64,000 bases of DNA from Romboutsia sp. CE17 (GCF_012317385.1 NZ_CP051144.1:3038001-3102000); one strand, 5' to 3'. Positions 8,036 through 17,258 are shown, counted from the first letter of the stretch. Notes: a model not told the origin generated them from the sequence alone. A program made the numbers and translations.

Positions 8036-8405
8036 TAATGCCTACAATTTTAGCCGACTTTCTTATTGATAACCCCATAACCATACATTTAGCATATTTA
8101 AGCCACTTATCTAAAGACTTCTTACTTCTATATGTTGCAGAGTTTGTAAAATCAGTAAAAGTCTTTCTACAATCTTTACAGATATATCTTTGCTTACCGT
8201 TATATTTACCATTTCTTGAAATTGATTCAGAACTACAATGAGGGCATACTTTACCCTTAGAAAATCTAAACTCTTTAACTTCTTCGCATACTTGCCCTAC
8301 TTGAGAACCTAATACAAGAAATTCTTCTAAATATGATAATAATTCCTCTACTTGATTTAATGGTAATGCTTGTATATCTGTTAATATAGACTTTATACTT
8401 GGCAT
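8036..8405 (-). pseudogene. IS1595-family transposase, N-terminal fragment
   Basis: The first about 122 residues of the transposase are intact. They start at an ATG with GGAGGT upstream, then a helical region, then a zinc ribbon (CPHCSSESISRNGKYNGKQR with C-x2-C, then CKDCRKTF), then the HTH-like SIRKSAKIVGINI. After this point the frame enters transposon DNA and stops at 8019 after three foreign residues. The remainder of the gene is at 724-1378. Confidence 0.9.
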
Positions 8406-8521
8406 ACTATAACCTCCGAAACATTGATATATTTATATTATATCCTGCATACTAAAAAATATCCATTTTCAACATTGATTTAAAACATAGCCTAAAATAA
8501 AATATAGTGTAGGTGTATAAA

Positions 8522-8983
8522 TTGAAAAGATCACTAAGTAGAAGAGAAAAAATTTTAAGTATTATATTTATTATAACTATAATATTTTCATCTTATAAAA
8601 TATATAACAATAATGAAAAATACTACACAGCTACTGATAGTTTAAATGAAGTTAATAATAGTAAACCAATGACGAATGTAAAAACACAAGAAAAAGATAT
8701 TATTTTAGAGATAGAAAATGAAATAAAGGATATTGTTGAAGTAAAATATATAAATAAAACATCATATTTGGATAACGATAATCAAGATATTGTAAATGTA
8801 GAATTACATATAAGAGGAAAAATAGATGATATTTTTAAGGTAGAAAGTTCATTAATCAACATAGGTTTAGAAAAAAACATCAAAAAACTAAATATTATAA
8901 GAAATATAAATAATATGAGTGATAATAAAAAAGAAGATATAAAAAATTATGTAGATTGTATTATGGAGATAAAGGTCATATAA
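8522..8983 (+). CDS. Small PilO-like single-pass membrane protein
   Basis: The protein has about 153 residues with a basic N-terminus (KRSLSRREK), one hydrophobic segment (about residues 10-28 from the TTG) and a periplasm-like or extracellular domain rich in Asp, Glu, Lys and Ile. The shape resembles PilO/GspM-type pilus assembly proteins, whose N-terminus often reads TKREK before the membrane segment, but no other pilus gene is nearby. I chose TTG at 8522 over GTG at 8513, because AGGTG at 8511-8515 would be its ribosome binding site; the choice is uncertain. Function unknown. Confidence 0.6.
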   Translation: MKRSLSRREKILSIIFIITIIFSSYKIYNNNEKYYTATDSLNEVNNSKPMTNVKTQEKDIILEIENEIKDIVEVKYINKTSYLDNDNQDIVNVELHIRGKIDDIFKVESSLINIGLEKNIKKLNIIRNINNMSDNKKEDIKNYVDCIMEIKVI

Positions 8984-9175
8984 TGAATAATTGCAAAAGA
9001 TAATTATGTAATATATATTATAATGTAATAAGATATCGTAAATAGTATTATGATAAAGCGTAAATCTTGAAGGTATATAAAAGAACAAGGTAGAAATTCT
9101 AAATTAAGACATAATTTAATCCCAAAAGTTAACAAGAAACAAGAAGGAATAAAATAATAAAGAATTGTAGAATGA

Positions 9176-9196
9176 TTCGACAAAAAATGGTATAAT
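9176..9196 (+). promoter_or_regulatory. Possible Spo0A box next to a -10 element
   Basis: TTCGACA at 9176-9182 is the exact complement of the 0A-box consensus TGTCGAA. TATAAT follows at 9191-9196, with the SEC-C gene start 45 bases further on. A seven-base match can arise by chance, so this is only a candidate. The rest of the gap 8984-9241 shows nothing else. Confidence 0.3.
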
Positions 9197-9241
9197 ATTA
9201 AATTGTGTACTTTAATTTAGAAATAAAGGAGTGAAGTCACC

Positions 9242-10276
9242 TTGTTAGGTAGAAATGATTTATGCCCATGCGGAAGTGGTAAAAAATATAAAAAATGTTG
9301 TTTAAATAAAGATGTTGCGTCAGAAAGATCAAGTAGAAAGATTGAATTTTCACAAAAGCAATATTATGAATTATATGCTAAATTATATGAATTCTCTAGA
9401 AATGAGAAGTTTAAAACTGAATATGAAAAGGCTAAAGAAACATTCTTTATAATGGAAAATGAAGAAATAAACTCTAAGTTCGAAAGATTCTTTAATACGT
9501 ATTTTATACAAGATCATATAATGGAGAATAAAAAAGTTATAACAGTTGAATTCTTTGAAGAAAACAAAGATAACTTAGATATGGTGGAAAGAGATATATT
9601 AAAAAATCTATTTGAATCTTACGTAAGTGTGTATGAAGTAAAAGAAATAAGAGAAGACAAAATCTTATTGAAAGATTGTTTAAATGATGTTGAAATATAT
9701 ACAGAAGATATAAATCTATTAAAAGACTTTGAAATTGGAAGTCCTATAATAGCAAGAATTGTTAAAGTAGGAGATACAAATATACTAATAGATATAACTA
9801 TAAGTATATCAGAGGCTATAAAAGATATAATAGTTAGTGATATAAAAACTTTATTTAGCCAATATGAAGATATATACAAGGATATGAATACATTCTTAAT
9901 ACATCATACACATATATTATACAAGTATATACAACAATTACTAGAGCCAAGTATAGCTGAATTTTTAAAGAATCAAAGAGCGGAAAAAGCTAGCAAGGCT
10001 GAAAGTGTTGAAGTATGTGAAAGTGATGATAAAGTAATTGCTATAATGAAGCAAAATGTAGAAGACGAGTTCTTACAAGGATGTATAGACTTCTGGAACG
10101 GATACAAAGCTGCTAATGGTGAAGTAAAAGGTGCAGAAAATGGATGGGCAGCAGGTGTAGAATATTATGTTAAAAAAGATGCTGGTCAATCTATAACTCA
10201 AGCTCAAATATCTAAAAAATATGAAATAAGTCCAAGTACTTTAGGGAAAAGATACAAAGATCTTAAATCAGAGTAA
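9242..10276 (+). CDS. SEC-C metal-binding domain protein
   Basis: The protein has 344 residues. The N-terminus has the SEC-C zinc motif: C8, C10, C19 and C20 in the setting [19 protein letters not shown]. This is the same motif that ends SecA and is found in many unrelated proteins. The middle part is acidic and unrecognised. The last about 30 residues ([20 protein letters not shown]) look like a helix-turn-helix of the resolvase or sigma-like type, suggesting DNA binding. Translation starts at TTG after AAAGGAGTG. The cellular role is not known; a regulatory role is inference. Confidence 0.75.
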   Translation: MLGRNDLCPCGSGKKYKKCCLNKDVASERSSRKIEFSQKQYYELYAKLYEFSRNEKFKTEYEKAKETFFIMENEEINSKFERFFNTYFIQDHIMENKKVITVEFFEENKDNLDMVERDILKNLFESYVSVYEVKEIREDKILLKDCLNDVEIYTEDINLLKDFEIGSPIIARIVKVGDTNILIDITISISEAIKDIIVSDIKTLFSQYEDIYKDMNTFLIHHTHILYKYIQQLLEPSIAEFLKNQRAEKASKAESVEVCESDDKVIAIMKQNVEDEFLQGCIDFWNGYKAANGEVKGAENGWAAGVEYYVKKDAGQSITQAQISKKYEISPSTLGKRYKDLKSE

Positions 10277-10318
10277 TATTTATAATATTAGATTATTAAA
10301 TAACAATTTATATATAGT

Positions 10319-10358
10319 AAAATTAGAGGGATTATATTAGTATAGTTCCTCTAATTTT
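10319..10358 (+). terminator. Intrinsic terminator after the SEC-C gene
   Basis: An 11-bp stem (AAAATTAGAGG with CCTCTAATTTT) around an AT-rich loop ends in TTTT. It lies 43 bases after the stop codon. Confidence 0.6.
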
Positions 10359-10516
10359 GCGTTAAGATTTATCTTACAATGTAACAGTTTATTGAATAAA
10401 ATACAGGGTATATTAAATTATATATAATTTTACATTTAAATTATAAAAAAAAGGTTTTAATATATAGAAATAATGTATAAAATAGAATTATATAATATAC
10501 AGAAAGAGGTATAAAT

Positions 10517-10894
10517 ATGAGTCTTAGCTTAGGAAACGCAATTGCAGTATCAACAAACTTTATAAAATCTAACCCTGCGGTACCTGTATATAACGGAGAA
10601 CAAACACCAGAAAATTTATATGCAGTTATATATCATATAGAAATAGGATATAATCAAGGAACTTCTCAAGAAGTTAAACAATACATAATAATAGATTACA
10701 AAGAATTTGATTTAGCAGAGAAATCAAAAAAAGAATTAATTGAAATTGCTAAACAATATTGTGCTTCAAAAAATATACCTGAAGATGATAATTTAGAAAT
10801 TGAACTTTTAGATAATGAAGAAGCTGAAAATTTCTTAGAAAAAGTATTCAATAATATGAAAGTTATAAGAGGTCTTATAACAAAGAATGACTAG
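10517..10894 (+). CDS. Uncharacterised 125-residue protein
   Basis: This small acidic, soluble protein follows AAAGAGGTATAA. No signal peptide or membrane segment is visible. It has an alternating hydrophobic core (about residues 40-70) and an acidic C-terminal half (DDNLEIELLDNEEAENF). I do not recognise the family. It stands alone between terminators, so neighbours give no clue. Confidence 0.7.
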   Translation: MSLSLGNAIAVSTNFIKSNPAVPVYNGEQTPENLYAVIYHIEIGYNQGTSQEVKQYIIIDYKEFDLAEKSKKELIEIAKQYCASKNIPEDDNLEIELLDNEEAENFLEKVFNNMKVIRGLITKND

Positions 10895-10996
10895 ATAATA
10901 TGAATTTTGCATAGGTATAGTGAACAACTTAACTTAAAGATTCATTAGATATTTTATATAGATAATCTAGAAAAGATAATGTCGATATTATACTTA

Positions 10997-11043
10997 AAAA
11001 AGGGGTTGTCTCAAAATAAGGGATTTTGAGGCATTCCCTTTTA
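10997..11043 (+). terminator. Intrinsic terminator
   Basis: A long stem (TGTCTCAAAAT at 11007-11017 with ATTTTGAGGCA at 11023-11033), extended by AAAAGGGG and CCCTTTT, lies between the 125-residue protein and the FAD enzyme. Confidence 0.65.
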
Positions 11044-11074
11044 TGCTATTAAATAAAAAAAGAAAGGTGAAATT

Positions 11075-12667
11075 ATGTTAAGAATATCTAATATAAAAAT
11101 AAGTATAGATGAAAATCCATCAGATATAAAACAACTAGTACTTAAAAAACTAAAAATAAAGTCTAGCGATTTAATTAAGTACTATATTTATAAGGAATCT
11201 ATAGATGCAAGAAAGGGAAAGGTAAACTTTGTATATACTATAGATGTAGATGTTAAAAATGAAGAAAAAATATTAGGAAAAAATATAAAAGATGTAGTTA
11301 AGATAAAAGAGTTAAAGTATGAAGATGTAGAATCTGGAACAAAAAAGCTTGATAAGAGACCAGTAATAATAGGAAGTGGACCAGCAGGATTATTTGCGGC
11401 ACTATTATTAGCTCAAAGAGGATATAAACCAATATTATTAGAGAGAGGTTTAGATGTTGATCAGAGAACAGAAGATATAAATAATTTCTGGAAAGAACGA
11501 AAATTTAAAAATAATTCTAATGTACAGTTTGGAGAAGGTGGAGCAGGTACATTTTCAGATGGTAAACTTACGACTAGAATTAAAGATATTAGATGTAGAA
11601 AGGTATTAGAAGAGCTTGTTAATTTTGGATCTCCAGAGGAAATACTATATTCTCATAAGCCACATGTTGGGACTGATATATTAAAAGATGTAGTTAAAAA
11701 TATACGTAATGAAATCATTAGGCTTGGAGGGGAAGTAAAATTTGATTCACAAGTAACTGATATAAGTAGAGTTAACGATAAGATAGAATCTATAACTATT
11801 AATAATAGTGAAGTAATAGAGGCGGATGTAGTTGTATTAGCTATTGGACATAGTGCAAGGGATACGTATGAGATGTTATACAATAGAGGAGTTAATATAA
11901 TTCAAAAGCCTTTTGCAATAGGAGTTAGAATAGAACACCCTCAAGAACTAATTAATAAATCTCAATATAAAGAATTTCATGATCATCCGAGATTAGGAGC
12001 TGCAGATTATCGATTAATAGAACATACTTCTAATGGAAGAACTGCATATACATTCTGTATGTGCCCAGGAGGTAGCGTAATAGCATCTGCATCTTATGAA
12101 GGTCAAGTTGTTACTAATGGAATGAGTGAGCATGCTAGAGATAAAGATAATGCTAATAGTGGATTCTTAGTAAATGTAGTACCAGATGATTTTGGAAGTG
12201 ATCATCCATTAGCTGGAATGTACTTCCAAGAAAAATATGAAAAATTAGCATATGAAATAGGTGGTAGAAATTATAATGCACCACTTCAATTAGTAGGAGA
12301 TTTCTTAAATGATAGAGTATCAACTAAGATAGGGAGTGTAAAGCCGTCATATGAGCCAGGATATACTTTTGCAGATTTAAGGAGATGTTTACCTGAGTTT
12401 GTAACAGATACAATGAAAGAAGCTTTAATTGGATTTGATAGAAAAATAAAAGGATTTGCAATGGATGATGCAGTTTTAACAGGTGTAGAGACTAGATCTT
12501 CTGCTCCTATAAGAATAGTTAGAGATGAAAATACTTTAGAATCAACTAATACTAAAAATTTATATCCTTGTGGAGAAGGCGCAGGATATGCAGGAGGTAT
12601 AGTTACTGCTGCAGTTGATGGAATTAAATGTGCAGAAAAAATAATAGGTAAGTACTCAATAAATTAA
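11075..12667 (+). CDS. FAD-dependent dehydrogenase (COG2509-type)
   Basis: The protein has 530 residues. A roughly 90-residue N-terminal region precedes the Rossmann dinucleotide-binding motif GSGPAGLFAALLLAQRG (about 99-115) with LERG after it. Further conserved parts are the GEGGAGTFSDGKL segment, a second nucleotide motif near AIGHSARDTYEML, and the C-terminal PCGEGAGYAGGI. This matches the widespread uncharacterised FAD-dependent dehydrogenase family found next to folate, tRNA or sugar genes in Firmicutes. The substrate is unknown. The gene is monocistronic, with ribosome binding site AAGGTGAA. Confidence 0.85.
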   Translation: MLRISNIKISIDENPSDIKQLVLKKLKIKSSDLIKYYIYKESIDARKGKVNFVYTIDVDVKNEEKILGKNIKDVVKIKELKYEDVESGTKKLDKRPVIIGSGPAGLFAALLLAQRGYKPILLERGLDVDQRTEDINNFWKERKFKNNSNVQFGEGGAGTFSDGKLTTRIKDIRCRKVLEELVNFGSPEEILYSHKPHVGTDILKDVVKNIRNEIIRLGGEVKFDSQVTDISRVNDKIESITINNSEVIEADVVVLAIGHSARDTYEMLYNRGVNIIQKPFAIGVRIEHPQELINKSQYKEFHDHPRLGAADYRLIEHTSNGRTAYTFCMCPGGSVIASASYEGQVVTNGMSEHARDKDNANSGFLVNVVPDDFGSDHPLAGMYFQEKYEKLAYEIGGRNYNAPLQLVGDFLNDRVSTKIGSVKPSYEPGYTFADLRRCLPEFVTDTMKEALIGFDRKIKGFAMDDAVLTGVETRSSAPIRIVRDENTLESTNTKNLYPCGEGAGYAGGIVTAAVDGIKCAEKIIGKYSIN

Positions 12668-12757
12668 AATATAAAAATTATAAAAATATAAGTAGAATAT
12701 AAAAAACAACTCGAATTTTAATGTAAATTAAACTTAAATTTAATAAAAAATTAATAT

Positions 12758-12774
12758 TTAACATATATTTAACA
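12758..12774 (+). promoter_or_regulatory. Pho-box-like direct repeat before the Na/Pi symporter
   Basis: TTAACA occurs at 12758-12763 and again at 12769-12774, an 11-bp period. This is the spacing of PhoP/PhoB half-sites. The downstream gene is a phosphate transporter and similar repeats precede pstS and pstC in this window, which supports phosphate control. Confidence 0.45.
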
Positions 12775-12779
12775 CTAAC

Positions 12780-12811
12780 GTCCTATTGATTTTGATAAAA
12801 TACAATAGGAC
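12780..12811 (+). promoter_or_regulatory. Perfect 9-bp inverted repeat upstream of the Na/Pi symporter
   Basis: GTCCTATTG (12780-12788) and CAATAGGAC (12803-12811) flank a 14-base AT-rich centre that contains a possible -10 (GATAAAAT). It could be an operator, or a terminator for the FAD gene with a poor T-run. Confidence 0.4.
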
Positions 12812-12854
12812 ATTAATTTTATACAATTATAATTATCCTTAAGGAGGAAAAAAA

Positions 12855-14483
12855 GTGGAAATTGCAGTAAGTCTTATGGGAGGTTTAGGGCTATTCTTAT
12901 ATGGTATGAACCTTATGGGAGAAGCTCTAGAAAAATCAGCAGGTTCTAGATTAAAAAAAATAATAGAACTATTAACAAGTAATATCATAATGGGTGTTTT
13001 AGTAGGTGCTTTAGTTACAGCTGTAATACAAAGTTCTAGTGCTACAACAGTTATGGTAGTTGGATTTGTAAATGCAGGAATAATGACTTTACCTCAAGCT
13101 GCAGGAGTTATAATGGGTGCAAATATAGGTACTACAATAACTGCACAGTTAGTATCTTTCGATTTAAATGGTCTTGCACCAGTAGCATTAGGTATAGGTA
13201 TAGTAATGTACTTATTTAGTAGTAAACAAAAAGTAAAGCATATAGCTGAAATATTAATTGGATTTGGTATATTATTTACAGGTATGGACTTCATGAAAGA
13301 TGCAGTAAAACCTTTAGCAGAATATAAAGGATTTACTGATTTATTATTAACATTTGGTACATATCCACTATTAGGTCTTTTATTAGGGTTTGGTATAACA
13401 GCAATAGTACAAAGTTCGAGTGCATCTATGGGTATGCTAGTAGCATTAGCATCACAAGGTTTAATACCATTATCATCAGCATTACCAATATTATATGGTC
13501 AAAATATAGGTACTTGTGTAACATCTTTAATATCAAGTATAGGTGCTAATAAAAATGCAAAACGAGCAGCAATGATACATTTAATATTTAATGTAGTTGG
13601 AACGATAGTATTCCTAATAGCATTAAATAAACCGGTAGTAAGTATAGTAACAGCTATGGATCCAACTAATATTGCTAGACAAATAGCTAATACTCATACA
13701 TTATTTAATATAATATCAGTACTATTATTAATACCATTTAATAAGCTTATAATAAAACTAGCAGTTAAGTTAGTTCCAGATAAGAAAGATGAATCCGAAA
13801 ATGATGAAGATAAAATCGTTAAATATATAGATGAAAGAATGATAGAAACACCATCAATAGCATTAGCCAATACAGTTAAGGAAACTATAAGAATGGGTGA
13901 AAAATCTAAGGAATCATTAGATTTAGCTATGAGTTCTATTATGGAAAATGTAACTGAAAATATAGAAAAATGTAAGAATAAAGAAAATCAAATTAATTTA
14001 CTACAAAAATATATATTAGATTACTTATTAAAGCTTTCAAAAGCACCTTTAAATGAAGATTCAATAGAAGTCGTAGATTCTTTATTTAATACTGTTAATG
14101 ATATAGAGAGAATAGGTGATCATGCAGATAATATATCTGAATTAGCAGAAACAGCAATAAATTGTAATGTAGTATTTTCAGATCAAGCTAAAGAAGAATT
14201 AAGTGAAATATATAATAAAGTTATATCTGCTTATACATATGCACTGGAATCTATGAAAATAAATGATATTGACTTAGCTTGCAAGGTTATAAAAATGGAA
14301 GAACAAGTTGATATTATGGAAAAGTCATGTAGAGTTAGTCATATGAGAAGATTAAATGAAAGCTCATGTAGCATAGATGGCGGTGTAATATACTTAGATA
14401 TAATAACGAACTTAGAAAGAGTTTCTGATCATGCAGTAAATATTGCGCAACAAGTAATAGCTCGACAAGTTGGACATGATTAA
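12855..14483 (+). CDS. Na+/phosphate symporter with PhoU-like domain
   Basis: This 542-residue NptA/YjbB-type transporter has two inverted repeats carrying the family signature QSSSATTVMVVGF (about residue 57) and QSSSASMGML (about 186). The membrane part covers about residues 1-310. The C-terminal 210 residues form a helical PhoU-like domain with the repeated motif ERIGDHADNISE and ERVSDHAVNIAQ. It imports or exports phosphate coupled to sodium. It starts at GTG after AAGGAGG. Upstream Pho-like repeats suggest phosphate control. Confidence 0.92.
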   Translation: MEIAVSLMGGLGLFLYGMNLMGEALEKSAGSRLKKIIELLTSNIIMGVLVGALVTAVIQSSSATTVMVVGFVNAGIMTLPQAAGVIMGANIGTTITAQLVSFDLNGLAPVALGIGIVMYLFSSKQKVKHIAEILIGFGILFTGMDFMKDAVKPLAEYKGFTDLLLTFGTYPLLGLLLGFGITAIVQSSSASMGMLVALASQGLIPLSSALPILYGQNIGTCVTSLISSIGANKNAKRAAMIHLIFNVVGTIVFLIALNKPVVSIVTAMDPTNIARQIANTHTLFNIISVLLLIPFNKLIIKLAVKLVPDKKDESENDEDKIVKYIDERMIETPSIALANTVKETIRMGEKSKESLDLAMSSIMENVTENIEKCKNKENQINLLQKYILDYLLKLSKAPLNEDSIEVVDSLFNTVNDIERIGDHADNISELAETAINCNVVFSDQAKEELSEIYNKVISAYTYALESMKINDIDLACKVIKMEEQVDIMEKSCRVSHMRRLNESSCSIDGGVIYLDIITNLERVSDHAVNIAQQVIARQVGHD

Positions 14484-14484
14484 T

Positions 14485-14528
14485 AAAAAAGCTTTCTTAA
14501 AATTATAATTTTAAGAAAGCTTTTTTTG
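14485..14528 (+). terminator. Intrinsic terminator, symmetrical
   Basis: A nearly perfect stem of about 20 bp (AAAAAAGCTTTCTTAAAATT and its complement) with a T-run follows the stop codon at once. Confidence 0.9.
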
Positions 14529-14645
14529 AGAATATACATTCTTAAATTATAATTAATAGGTACTTACATAAGATAATTTTACTAAAAATTACCATAAGAT
14601 TGTGCTATAATTTGATTAGATTATTTTTTAGAAAGAGGTAAGTTT

Positions 14646-15998
14646 ATGGGAAAAGTTAAGTTTGACTATAGCAATGCTATGAATTTTTTCAATGAAGATG
14701 AAATTATGTCTATGCAACAATTTGTTGATGTAGCACATAAGATGGTACATGAGAAAACTGGATTAGGCAATGATTTCTTAGGATGGGTAGATCTACCTAA
14801 TGATTATGATAAAGAAGAATTTGTTAGAATAAAAGAAGCCGCAGAAAAAATTAAGTCAGACTCAGATGTGCTTTTAGTAATCGGTATAGGAGGATCCTAT
14901 TTAGGAGCTAGAGCTGCCATAGAAATGTGTAGCCATTCTTTTAGGAATAATTTAAATAAAGAAGATAGAAAAGCTCCAGAAGTATATTTTGTAGGTAACA
15001 ATATAAGTTCTACATATATGATGGATTTATTAGACATTATAAAAGATAAAGATGTTTCTATAAATGTTATATCTAAATCGGGTACTACTACAGAGCCTGC
15101 AATAGCATTTAGAATATTTAAAGATTTCTTAGAAAAGAAATATGGAAAAGAAGAGGCTGGAAAGAGAATATATGCTACTACAGACTCTAAAAAAGGAGCT
15201 CTTAAGCAGTTAGCTGATGAAGAAGGATATCAAACTTTTGTTATACCGGATGATGTTGGTGGAAGATTCTCAGTTCTAACTCCTGTTGGTTTATTACCAA
15301 TAGCTGCAGCTGGTCTAGATATAGATGCTATGATGAATGGTGCAAAAGAAGCTTGTGAAGAATATAAAAATGCGGATTTAAAAGAAAATCAAAGTTACCA
15401 ATATGCAGTAGTTAGAAACATATTACATAGAAAAGGAAAAGATATAGAGTTACTAGTAAATTATGAACCACAATTACACTATGTAAGTGAGTGGTGGAAG
15501 CAACTATATGGGGAAAGTGAAGGAAAAGATAATAAAGGTATATTCCCTGCATCTGTAGATTTCTCAACAGACTTGCATTCTATGGGACAATATATTCAAG
15601 AAGGAAAGAGAATATTATTTGAAACTGTTATAAATGTTGAAAATCCAAGAAGAGTTACTACTATAGAAAAAGAAGATATAGATTTAGATGGATTAAATTA
15701 CTTAGCTGGAAAAACTGTAGATTTTGTAAATGAAAAAGCATTCCAGGGAACTTTACTTGCACATACAGACGGACAAGTTCCAAACTTATTATTAAACATA
15801 GAAAAATTAGATGAGTATAACTTTGGATATCTTGTTTATTTCTTTGAAAAAGCTTGTGCAATAAGTGGATATCTATTAGGTGTAAATCCATTTAATCAAC
15901 CAGGTGTTGAAGCATATAAGAAAAATATGTTTGCTTTATTAGGTAAACCAGGATTTGAAAAAGAAAGAGAAGAATTAGAAAAAAGACTTAATAATTAA
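14646..15998 (+). CDS. pgi: Glucose-6-phosphate isomerase
   Basis: The protein has 450 residues, the usual size for Gram-positive Pgi. It interconverts glucose-6-phosphate and fructose-6-phosphate in glycolysis. Visible family features are the sugar-phosphate isomerase loop [14 protein letters not shown] (about 77-90), [32 protein letters not shown], and the C-terminal [12 protein letters not shown]. The ATG follows AAAGAGGTAAGTTT. It is a single-gene unit between two terminators. Confidence 0.97.
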   Translation: MGKVKFDYSNAMNFFNEDEIMSMQQFVDVAHKMVHEKTGLGNDFLGWVDLPNDYDKEEFVRIKEAAEKIKSDSDVLLVIGIGGSYLGARAAIEMCSHSFRNNLNKEDRKAPEVYFVGNNISSTYMMDLLDIIKDKDVSINVISKSGTTTEPAIAFRIFKDFLEKKYGKEEAGKRIYATTDSKKGALKQLADEEGYQTFVIPDDVGGRFSVLTPVGLLPIAAAGLDIDAMMNGAKEACEEYKNADLKENQSYQYAVVRNILHRKGKDIELLVNYEPQLHYVSEWWKQLYGESEGKDNKGIFPASVDFSTDLHSMGQYIQEGKRILFETVINVENPRRVTTIEKEDIDLDGLNYLAGKTVDFVNEKAFQGTLLAHTDGQVPNLLLNIEKLDEYNFGYLVYFFEKACAISGYLLGVNPFNQPGVEAYKKNMFALLGKPGFEKEREELEKRLNN

Positions 15999-16026
15999 GG
16001 TTTAATTAAGTTATAAATTATATAAT

Positions 16027-16074
16027 GAAATCATCATAAGGGGCATTAAATTTCCTGTGATGATTTCTTTTTTT
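16027..16074 (+). terminator. Intrinsic terminator of pgi
   Basis: A 10-bp stem (GAAATCATCA with TGATGATTTC) is followed by seven Ts. The frame that reads through it into the HtrA gene is not used. Confidence 0.85.
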
Positions 16075-16170
16075 ATATACAGCAAGTATAGTATTAAAAG
16101 TAAAAAAGTGCAAACAATAAAAAATAGAATAATTTTAAATTTAACTAATAAAATTTGGAGGAGGGATATT

Positions 16171-17253
16171 ATGTCACGTAAAAGAGGCATAGGATTGGTA
16201 GTAGTAGTAGCTATAATTAGTTCAGTATTAAGTTCATTATTAACAGTAGCGGTAGTGAAAAATAATTTACTAAGTGATACGTCAGGCACTAGTTCAAAGT
16301 CAGAAATAGTAGTAAATGATAGTGGAAAAACTCAAAATGTATATCATGCGGTAACAGAGAAGGCAATGCCATCTGTAGTAGGTATAACTACTACAACAAT
16401 AAGTACAGATAATAGATTTGCCATACCTACGCAATCAGAAGGTGTTGGAACTGGTGTTATAGTAGATGCAGATGGATATATATTAACAAACTCTCATGTT
16501 ATTTCAGATGGAAAAGCAAACACAGTAAATGTATTATTTAATGATGGTACAACAACAGAAGGTAGAGTAGCTTGGTATGATGCTCAATTAGATTTAGCTA
16601 TAGTAAAAGTTGAAAAAACTGGATTAACACCAGCTGAATTTGGGGATAGTGATGAAGTTAGAACAGGTGATATAGCTATAGCAATAGGTAATCCTCTTGG
16701 ATTAGATCTACAAAGAAGTGTTACTCAAGGTATAATAAGTGGACTAGATAGAACTATAGAGACAGAACAGGGTACTATGACTGGGCTTATGCAAACAGAT
16801 GCAAGTATAAACTCTGGAAATAGTGGAGGGCCTTTATTAAATCAAAATGGTCAAGTAATTGGTATAAATACAGCAAAAGCATCTCAAGGTGAAGGTTTAG
16901 GATTTGCCATTCCAATAAATACAGCAAAACCTATAGTTGAATCTATAATAAAAAGTGGTAATTATGAAAAAGTAACTTTAGGAATAAAGGGAATTGACGT
17001 GTCAACATACGTATCTGCTACAAATCAAAATCTTGGTGTAGATGAAGGTATTTATGTAGCTGAAGTATTGGATGGTACATCTGCAAAAACAGCAGGAATA
17101 CAAGATGGTGATATTATATTAAAAATAGGGGACTCTAATTTAACAGGTATGTCAGATTTAACGAAATCTCTATATACTTACTCTAAAGGAGATAGTACGA
17201 AAATAGTTGTATATAGAAATGGAAAAGAAGTTACATTAAATGTTAAGTTTTAA
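16171..17253 (+). CDS. htrA: HtrA/DegP-like membrane-anchored serine protease
   Basis: The protein has 360 residues from the ATG at 16171, 5 bases after GGAGGAGGG. One N-terminal membrane anchor spans about residues 6-28. The trypsin-like domain carries the triad His in TNSHVI (about 108), Asp in LDLAIVK (about 139) and Ser in GNSGGPL (about 218). A PDZ domain fills about residues 260-355. Family members degrade or refold damaged extracytoplasmic proteins. It is monocistronic; no CtsR or CssR site was recognised. Confidence 0.93.
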   Translation: MSRKRGIGLVVVVAIISSVLSSLLTVAVVKNNLLSDTSGTSSKSEIVVNDSGKTQNVYHAVTEKAMPSVVGITTTTISTDNRFAIPTQSEGVGTGVIVDADGYILTNSHVISDGKANTVNVLFNDGTTTEGRVAWYDAQLDLAIVKVEKTGLTPAEFGDSDEVRTGDIAIAIGNPLGLDLQRSVTQGIISGLDRTIETEQGTMTGLMQTDASINSGNSGGPLLNQNGQVIGINTAKASQGEGLGFAIPINTAKPIVESIIKSGNYEKVTLGIKGIDVSTYVSATNQNLGVDEGIYVAEVLDGTSAKTAGIQDGDIILKIGDSNLTGMSDLTKSLYTYSKGDSTKIVVYRNGKEVTLNVKF

Positions 17254-17258
17254 ATAAA

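Larger units (their letters stand above)
1376..8037 (+). mobile_element. Tn554-family transposon with ribosome-protection cargo
   Basis: Three consecutive genes match the Tn554 tnpA-tnpB-tnpC layout: tyrosine recombinases of 377 and 702 residues and a 126-residue small protein, with tnpA/tnpB overlapping by 11 bases. The borders are set by the interrupted IS1595 gene. Joining the sequence outside the hexamer ATATTA at 1376-1381 and at 8032-8037 restores the transposase frame exactly (VGINI followed by ATSFFWRHK). The element is 6,656 bp plus one core copy. It has no long terminal inverted repeats, as is usual for the family. The cargo, transcribed in the same direction, is an rRNA methyltransferase and an HflX-type GTPase with leader-peptide attenuators. 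Confidence 0.9.
601..8476 (-). mobile_element. IS1595-family insertion sequence, interrupted by a transposon
   Basis: The two halves of one IS1595-type transposase gene are found at 724-1378 and 8036-8405, both on the minus strand, separated by a Tn554-like element. A 12-bp inverted repeat, AATGTTGAAAAT at 601-612 and its complement at 8465-8476, is placed where the IS ends should be. The upstream end continues outward with GGCTATGTTTTAAATC (read on the minus strand, 8477-8492). The outer tip near 580-600 does not match it, so that end is degraded or misplaced. I could not define a target duplication. Without the insert the IS would be about 1.2 kb. Confidence 0.6.

Noticed and set aside
1376-8037. 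Reading the element as a CTn/ICE or phage remnant because of its two tyrosine recombinases
   Set aside because: There are no conjugation, replication or phage genes; the three-gene order, sizes and overlap match the Tn554 family, and both borders are fixed by the split IS gene.
16057-16170. N-terminal extension of the HtrA protease from an ATG at 16057
   Set aside because: It would start inside the pgi terminator and has no ribosome binding site; the ATG at 16171 has an excellent one and gives a normal membrane anchor.
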